A stretch of DNA of 20,032 bases from JAAKFL01 sp964629645. Lineage in GTDB: Bacteria; Chlamydiota; Chlamydiia; Chlamydiales; SLFE01. The position numbers and the translations under genes were made by a program. The stretch is from assembly GCA_964629645.1 (NCBI GenBank), contig CAZVSU010000048.1, positions 1 through 20,032 of the forward strand. Reading direction: 5' to 3'. This document shows positions 16,255 to 20,032 of the stretch, one piece after another. Under the pieces are notes generated by a model. That model had not been told where the DNA came from. It ran no database searches and saw only the letters and a program-made list of their open reading frames with translations. Position 1 is the first letter of the stretch, and each line of letters starts with the position of its first letter.

Positions 16255-16443
16255 ATGAAGTATCTTGATTTAATCGTAAGCATTTTGCTTATTATTGGTG
16301 GACTCAACTGGGGGCTTGTCGGTCTTTTCGATTTCAATTTAGTGTTTGCTATTTTTGGAACAACGATTTTGACAAGCATCATTTATATCATCGTGGGTCT
16401 TGCCGCGATCTATAAGATTTTCACGCTCGCTCAAAACGCGTAG
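16255..16443 (+). CDS. DUF378 family small membrane protein
   Basis: A 62-residue protein with two membrane helices (about residues 3-23 and 32-55) and the family signature GGLNWGLVGLFDFN in the first helix-loop. DUF378 (YuzA-type) proteins have no established function. The frame is open six codons further upstream (ATG at 16237), but GGAGG is six bases before the ATG at 16255, so that start is chosen. It is monocistronic: a strong terminator follows at once, and an AT-rich 155-bp gap separates it from the divergent HAD gene. Confidence 0.88.
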   Translation: MKYLDLIVSILLIIGGLNWGLVGLFDFNLVFAIFGTTILTSIIYIIVGLAAIYKIFTLAQNA

Positions 16444-16466
16444 CCCAGAAACCCTTTTTGATCAGA

Positions 16467-16512
16467 AGCAAAAAGAGTGCTCAGGCCCTCTTTTTGCTTT
16501 TTCTTTTTCTTT
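16467..16512 (+). terminator. Rho-independent terminator after the DUF378 gene
   Basis: AGCAAAAAGAG (16467-16477) and CTCTTTTTGCT (about 16488-16498) form an 11-bp stem with a ten-base loop, followed by a T-rich tract to about 16512. It sits between the DUF378 stop and the epimerase start. Confidence 0.85.
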
Positions 16513-16532
16513 CGAGCGCATAGTCTCATTTT

Positions 16533-17540
16533 ATGATCATGAAAATCTTAATCATCGGCTGCGCCGGTTTTATCGGCACCCATTCCGCCACCCGACTTCA
16601 CGAGCTCGGCTATGAAGTGGTGGGTCTGGATAATTTTAATGACCATACAGACGTCGCCCTGAAACACGCCCGCGAGGCCCTTTTGAAGCGCCAAGGGATT
16701 CGCATTGTCGAAGGGGACATGAGAGACGATGAGACGTTGAGGGCGCTCATCGAAAGAGAAAGGCCGACACATATTTTGCATCTCGCCGCACACGCCGGCG
16801 TTAGGGCCTCTTGGGAAAAACCGGAAGAGTACAAAGAGGTGAACGAGATTGGGTTTCTCAAAGTGCTCAAGGTGTGCTGCGAACACGACCTCAAGCTCGT
16901 CTATGCCTCCTCTTCATCTGTCTATGGCGACAATCAGAAAGTCCCCTTCTCCGAAGATGATCGAGTTGACGATCCCGCAAGCCTCTATGCGTCCACAAAA
17001 ATTGCAAACGAAAAAGACGCCCTGATCTACCACAAGCGGACCGGACTTGACGTGACGGGCCTCCGTTTTTTCACCGTTTACGGACCTTGGGGAAGGCCCG
17101 ATATGGCCTATACGAAGTTTGCTGAGGCCATTGTGGAAGGGAGGCCGATTGATGTGTACAACTTCGGTGAGATGAAGCGCGATTTCACGTTCATCGACGA
17201 TATTGTGGACGGCATTGTCTCTGCTTTGGAGCGCTGCAGCGGCTACAACGTCTATAATTTAGGCCGCGGCCATCCGGAAAGCCTCGGCGCTTTTATCTCG
17301 ATTTTGGAAAAATATTTGGGAAGGACCGCTCAAAAGCGGCTGCTCCCCATGCAGCCGGGCGATGTTTTGATCACATACGCCGATATTGCAAAAAGTCGCT
17401 GTGAATTGGGATATGATCCCAAAATCTCGCTCGATGAGGGACTCAAAAAATTTGTCGACTGGTTTTTGGATTACCACTCAATCGATAAACAGGCGGATTT
17501 TGCCGCCGATCACGCCGCCGTTGATGCGACTGTCCTTTGA
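16533..17540 (+). CDS. NAD-dependent sugar-nucleotide epimerase, UDP-glucuronate 4-epimerase-like
   Basis: Extended short-chain dehydrogenase/reductase acting on a nucleotide sugar. The NAD-binding GCAGFIG motif is at residues 9-15, ASSSSVYG at 125-132, and the catalytic YASTK pair is Tyr152/Lys156. The stretch LRFFTVYGPWGRPDMA and FGEMKRDFTFIDDIVDGI are those of the UDP-glucuronate 4-epimerase group. This suggests a product such as UDP-galacturonate for surface polysaccharide or LPS, but the exact substrate is inferred. Length (335 aa) is normal. Two ATGs (16533 and 16539) are possible starts; neither has a good ribosome-binding site. The last 21 codons overlap, tail to tail, the convergent gene 17478-18032. 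Confidence 0.88.
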   Translation: MIMKILIIGCAGFIGTHSATRLHELGYEVVGLDNFNDHTDVALKHAREALLKRQGIRIVEGDMRDDETLRALIERERPTHILHLAAHAGVRASWEKPEEYKEVNEIGFLKVLKVCCEHDLKLVYASSSSVYGDNQKVPFSEDDRVDDPASLYASTKIANEKDALIYHKRTGLDVTGLRFFTVYGPWGRPDMAYTKFAEAIVEGRPIDVYNFGEMKRDFTFIDDIVDGIVSALERCSGYNVYNLGRGHPESLGAFISILEKYLGRTAQKRLLPMQPGDVLITYADIAKSRCELGYDPKISLDEGLKKFVDWFLDYHSIDKQADFAADHAAVDATVL

Positions 17541-18032
17541 GAGCAGAACCTCGCCGTTCTTACTTTCAAATCGCACATTTCCTTGAACGACCGCCCCCCG
17601 CTTCAATCTCAAAACCTGCTTCCCGTCGAAATTTGGCTTTCTTTTGATCTCAATGTCTTGGACAATGGCGCAGCGGGTAAAAGAGGCAGATTGGCAACTC
17701 AGCGCGATCGGTCCCTGGAAAACGCTGTGGTCGGCTTCAAACGACCCTTTCACAAAAACGGGGCCGTGGAGGACGCACTCATGGAGATTGGCCTCACCAT
17801 GCACCTCGAGCTCAAAGATTTGGCAGCGGCTTGCCTGAAGGCTGCCATTGACTCTCAGAATATCGGTGACATCGCTTTCGAAAGCGGAAAGAAAGCCGCT
17901 GTGGGAGTAGGTGTCTAATTCCCTGTGTTTGAGCACAGCGGAACTAAAGTCGATCTCCCCAGAAAGGGGACAGCAGACAACGAGCAGCCAGAAAAAACAA
18001 AAACGCACACATAGCCCCTTTTTCACTATCAT
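17478..18032 (-). CDS. Exported beta-solenoid-like hypothetical protein
   Basis: A 184-residue protein of no recognised family. Residues 1-26 look like a signal peptide (basic MIVKKG, then CFFWLLVVCCPLSGE); LVVCC resembles but does not meet the lipobox rule. The remainder consists of short alternating polar/hydrophobic strands (VNGSLQASRCQIFELEVHGE, VFVKGSFEADHSVFQGPIAL, VVQGNVRFESKNGEVLLSKD), the pattern of bactofilin or other polymer-forming right-handed beta-solenoids. Several Cys residues remain after the signal. A periplasmic or outer-surface location is inferred. Its 3' end overlaps the epimerase gene by 63 bases on the opposite strand, and a fold-back element lies 55 bases upstream of its start. 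Confidence 0.65.
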   Translation of the reverse strand: MIVKKGLCVRFCFFWLLVVCCPLSGEIDFSSAVLKHRELDTYSHSGFLSAFESDVTDILRVNGSLQASRCQIFELEVHGEANLHECVLHGPVFVKGSFEADHSVFQGPIALSCQSASFTRCAIVQDIEIKRKPNFDGKQVLRLKRGAVVQGNVRFESKNGEVLLSKDSRINGGVIGGKIRLFID

Positions 18033-18087
18033 GCCAGCACGATCTCAAATTTTGCAACCTTGCGGATCTAAATCCTTTTGCGTTAAA

Positions 18088-18257
18088 CTAGGGGACGTCT
18101 TCAAATTTGGAATCAACTGAATTTGAGCTCTTTTCCCTTAGGAGGGCGTGCAACAAGAGAGGCAATATTAATCAAATATAGCCCCTCTTCCTAGCGCGCC
18201 CTCCTAAGGGAAAATAATCTCAAATTCAGTCATTCGAAATTTGAAGACGTCCCCTAG
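18088..18257. mobile_element. 170-bp fold-back MITE-like element, family A
   Basis: Nearly perfect palindrome with CTAG at both ends. The outer arms 18088-18108 and 18237-18257 match over 21 bases (CTAGGGGACGTCTTCAAAT and on). Further inner arms pair 18117-18127 with 18219-18229 (11 bases) and 18131-18148 with 18197-18214 (18 bases). The loop is about 48 bases. No coding frame is present, so it would move, if at all, with a transposase in trans. CTAG may be a target duplication or part of the terminal repeat. It lies 6 bases before tRNA-Thr. As RNA it would form a long hairpin. Confidence 0.8.
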
Positions 18258-18263
18258 TGTTTT

Positions 18264-18336
<73 letters not shown>

Positions 18337-18406
18337 ATGATTTCATCAATAGTCAGTTGCGAAGGAAAGGATAAAATTCTGATCAAACAGATTAAGCTTG
18401 GGGATA

Positions 18407-18571
18407 CTAGTACTTAGTTAACAAAGTTTTTGATCAAACTCGACATTATAAGCGCCGCGATGAGCCGATCTCAATCTGCTCTATATTGTTAATATTGAGC
18501 CGATTGAGATCGGCTCATCCCGGCGGCTTAGAATTCGAATGTGTAGAAAAACTTTGTTAACTAAGTACTAG
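18407..18571. mobile_element. 165-bp MITE-like element, family B (complete copy)
   Basis: Ends are CTAGTACTTAGTTAAC and its inverse; the terminal inverted repeats match over 25 bases (18407-18431, 18547-18571). Next to them are diverged arms, and inside lies an 18-bp perfect hairpin (18459-18476 with 18502-18519, GATGAGCCGATCTCAATC). The right arm is the sequence found at both ends of the contig. No frame of useful length exists. It interrupts or abuts the 5' end of the peptidase gene at 18624: the peptidase frame is open from just inside the element. Family A shares only the CTAG ends with it. Confidence 0.85.
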
Positions 18572-18623
18572 AAAAACAGAAATACCTGATCTCATTAGAA
18601 TTGAGCTTGAATCATATACGGTT

Positions 18624-19451
18624 ATGCTCGTTTATGATCCCAACGACCCAGATGGACCCGGTGGGTCAGGGACGTTGGTCAATTATAAAGGGATTAAGGG
18701 AATATTGACTGCCACTCATGTTCTAGAGGAGATCATAAAAACTAAATATGTTTGGCTACCCTGTGCTCTACGTCCAGGAACAACAGATATTTGGGATTGT
18801 CGGGGTGTTCCATTTGTTCGGATTCTAACTATTGATAATTTGAGCTCGATATCCGGTAACAGAAACGGTAATAAGAGCTTGTGGCCTGAAACCTGCCTTG
18901 ATATTGCAATAATTCAGTTTAGTGATAAAATTTTTGACGATATTGTAAAAAATTGGAAAAAGAAAATTGTTAATTTATCTTTAATGAGGGAACATTACTA
19001 TTCTAATGAATGTAGTTATTGGTCACCTGATCATAAACATGATTGGATTTGGACTTTTTCTGGTTACCCTCGAGAAGGTGTTCATCAAGTCGAAGACTCG
19101 GTTAGTTGCCTTCCTAACTCTGGAGTTTACCTCGGTGGAGGTGAATGTTTGATTCGAAGTAATATTTTAAAAGATGTGCACGAAGAGTTTATAGGATATG
19201 ACGCTGATATTATTGAGAGTCAAAAAGGCCCTACACTTGATCATCTACCAAAAAATTTTTCCGGTATGAGTGGTGGAGGCATGTATCAGGTCAAGCTTCA
19301 GCTGATTAATAATCGTTTTCATTTGGAAGATATTCTTCTGGCCGGAGTTTTTGTCGCAGAAGCTAAAAATAAGAAGTGGGTGTTGTCACGAGGTCAAATT
19401 TCATTATATGATGTTTTTTGTTCATTTCTCGATAAGCAAATGGGCTGTTAA
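18624..19451 (+). CDS. Chymotrypsin-fold (S1-like) serine peptidase domain protein, probably 5'-truncated
   Basis: Trypsin-like peptidase fold. A full catalytic triad can be picked out: His32 in LTATHVLEE (after GSGTLVNYKGIKG), Asp93 in CLDIAIIQF, and Ser216 in FSGMSGGGMYQV (G-x-S-G-G). It resembles bacterial trypsin-like domains found in conflict or stress loci more than exported HtrA proteases; there is no signal peptide and no PDZ. The ATG at 18624 has no ribosome-binding site, and the frame stays open upstream through RKTEIPDLIRIELESYTV to the junction with the element ending at 18571, without any ATG/GTG/TTG. I infer that the original start was removed by the element. The region is AT-rich relative to the housekeeping genes, suggesting transfer. 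Its partner genes, if any, are lost. Confidence 0.7.
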   Translation: MLVYDPNDPDGPGGSGTLVNYKGIKGILTATHVLEEIIKTKYVWLPCALRPGTTDIWDCRGVPFVRILTIDNLSSISGNRNGNKSLWPETCLDIAIIQFSDKIFDDIVKNWKKKIVNLSLMREHYYSNECSYWSPDHKHDWIWTFSGYPREGVHQVEDSVSCLPNSGVYLGGGECLIRSNILKDVHEEFIGYDADIIESQKGPTLDHLPKNFSGMSGGGMYQVKLQLINNRFHLEDILLAGVFVAEAKNKKWVLSRGQISLYDVFCSFLDKQMGC

Positions 19452-19484
19452 TAGAGAATGTTAAAATATAATTTTTCACATAAC

Positions 19485-19967
19485 TTAAAAAAACTCAGCA
19501 TAGCTTTCGAGTTCTTTGACTATCTTGAATAATCCTGATTTTGGAAGCGCGAACAAATACTCCTCTTGACCGAGTGGTGGATTCTTCAAACGTTTTCTTA
19601 TTTCTCTTATGGAGTGAAGAAAGGCAGGTCGATCGAGATCTAATTGATCTAAGAAAAAATCATCTGGATGAACTGCTAAAATATCATGTTGTTGCAGGAT
19701 GTTTTCAGGAAAATCTTTTATGTTGCTAGTGATAATGACTTGAGCGTTGCACTTGATTGCTGCTGCGACAACATGTCGATCATTTGGATCAGGCAGGACT
19801 ATGGTATCAATTAATTCCTCATAACATCTTATGAGACAATCTGGTAGAGCCTTGTTCATAAAGTCTCTTGTTCTTTCTAATTTTTTCCGTGAGAGATCTG
19901 ACCGATTTTTTAAAAGATTGCCGATCCATTCTTCATGGATTTGTTCTGTCCATTTAGCCTGAAACAA
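19485..19967 (-). CDS. PIN-domain (VapC-like) ribonuclease, 5'-truncated
   Basis: PIN-fold RNase of the PIN_3 type, usually the toxin of a toxin-antitoxin pair that cleaves RNA. The body is well kept: WTEQIHEEWIGNLL, LERTRDFMNKALPD, the acidic-site stretch LPDPNDRHVVAAAIK, AQVIITSNIKDFP and HPDDFFLDQLDLD. What is missing is the N-terminal strand of about 30 residues that carries the first catalytic Asp (the LDAxVLxP region in relatives). The only start is a TTG at 19965-19967 in NKGLFQAKW. Homology-like sequence continues upstream to the element edge at 19979 and the frame then meets a stop within the repeat. The 5' part and the usual antitoxin gene would be beyond the contig end. Probably inactive as it stands. 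Confidence 0.75.
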   Translation of the reverse strand: MFQAKWTEQIHEEWIGNLLKNRSDLSRKKLERTRDFMNKALPDCLIRCYEELIDTIVLPDPNDRHVVAAAIKCNAQVIITSNIKDFPENILQQHDILAVHPDDFFLDQLDLDRPAFLHSIREIRKRLKNPPLGQEEYLFALPKSGLFKIVKELESYAEFF

Positions 19968-19978
19968 GCCCTTATTTC

Positions 19979-20032
19979 CTAGTACTTAGTTAATAAAGTT
20001 TTTCTACAAATTCGAATTCTAAGCCGCCGGGA
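19979..20032 (-). repeat. Arm of MITE-like element family B (cut by contig end)
   Basis: Exact reverse complement of bases 1-54. It begins CTAGTACTTAGTTAATAAAG and ends at the same internal point where the left copy begins. It replaces the start of the PIN gene. Identity of the two ends, in inverted orientation, explains why assembly stopped. Confidence 0.85.

Noticed and set aside
18407..18571. Intrinsic terminator rather than mobile element
   Set aside because: The internal hairpin could terminate transcription, but identical arms at both contig ends and 25-bp terminal inverted repeats show a dispersed element.

Overview
The window reads as a chromosomal contig from a chlamydia-related bacterium (phylum Chlamydiota, probably a Parachlamydiales-type amoeba-associated lineage). 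The main evidence is the block dnaB - 29-residue basic protein - mnmG (gidA) - lplA, an order I recall from Chlamydia, plus scpA-scpB and a Tsp/Prc-type S41 protease that resembles chlamydial Tsp. The moderately high GC of the housekeeping parts could fit an Estrella-like genome, but sequence alone does not prove genus. No phage genes, transposase or CRISPR array were seen.

Layout: (1) 51-1383, minus strand, scpA-scpB (chromosome condensation). (2) 1532-3469, plus, exported S41 protease, followed by tRNA-Phe(GAA). (3) 3665-7164, minus, dabB-dabA, a proton-driven inorganic-carbon accumulation pair, with a divergent LysR-type regulator (7245-8099). (4) 8129-8300, a promoter-preceded rod-like RNA with the architecture of 6S RNA, ending in a T-tract. 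(5) 8556-11054, an 832-residue low-complexity protein with two proline-rich blocks, a WH2-like actin-binding motif (residues 608-623), a following short helix and an acidic stretch around Trp688. This order resembles the proline-rich/WH2/central/acidic tail of WASP-family proteins, and the gene is the best candidate in the window for an undescribed host-directed effector. (6) 11224-16099, minus, lplA, mnmG, the small basic protein, dnaB and a HAD phosphatase. (7) 16255-18032, a DUF378 membrane protein, a UDP-glucuronate epimerase-like enzyme, and a convergent exported beta-solenoid-like protein. (8) 18088-20032, a patch of small mobile elements: two different fold-back (MITE-like) elements, both beginning and ending in CTAG and lying on either side of tRNA-Thr(CGT), then two AT-rich genes (a chymotrypsin-fold peptidase and a PIN-domain toxin).

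The same MITE-like family marks both ends of the contig. Bases 1-54 and 19979-20032 are perfect inverted copies of one arm, and a full 165-bp copy sits at 18407-18571. This explains why the assembly stops where it does. Each of these copies touches a gene: the stop codon of scpB lies inside the terminal CTAG of the left copy, and the peptidase and PIN reading frames both run open, without a good start, to the junction with an element and appear to have lost their 5' ends.
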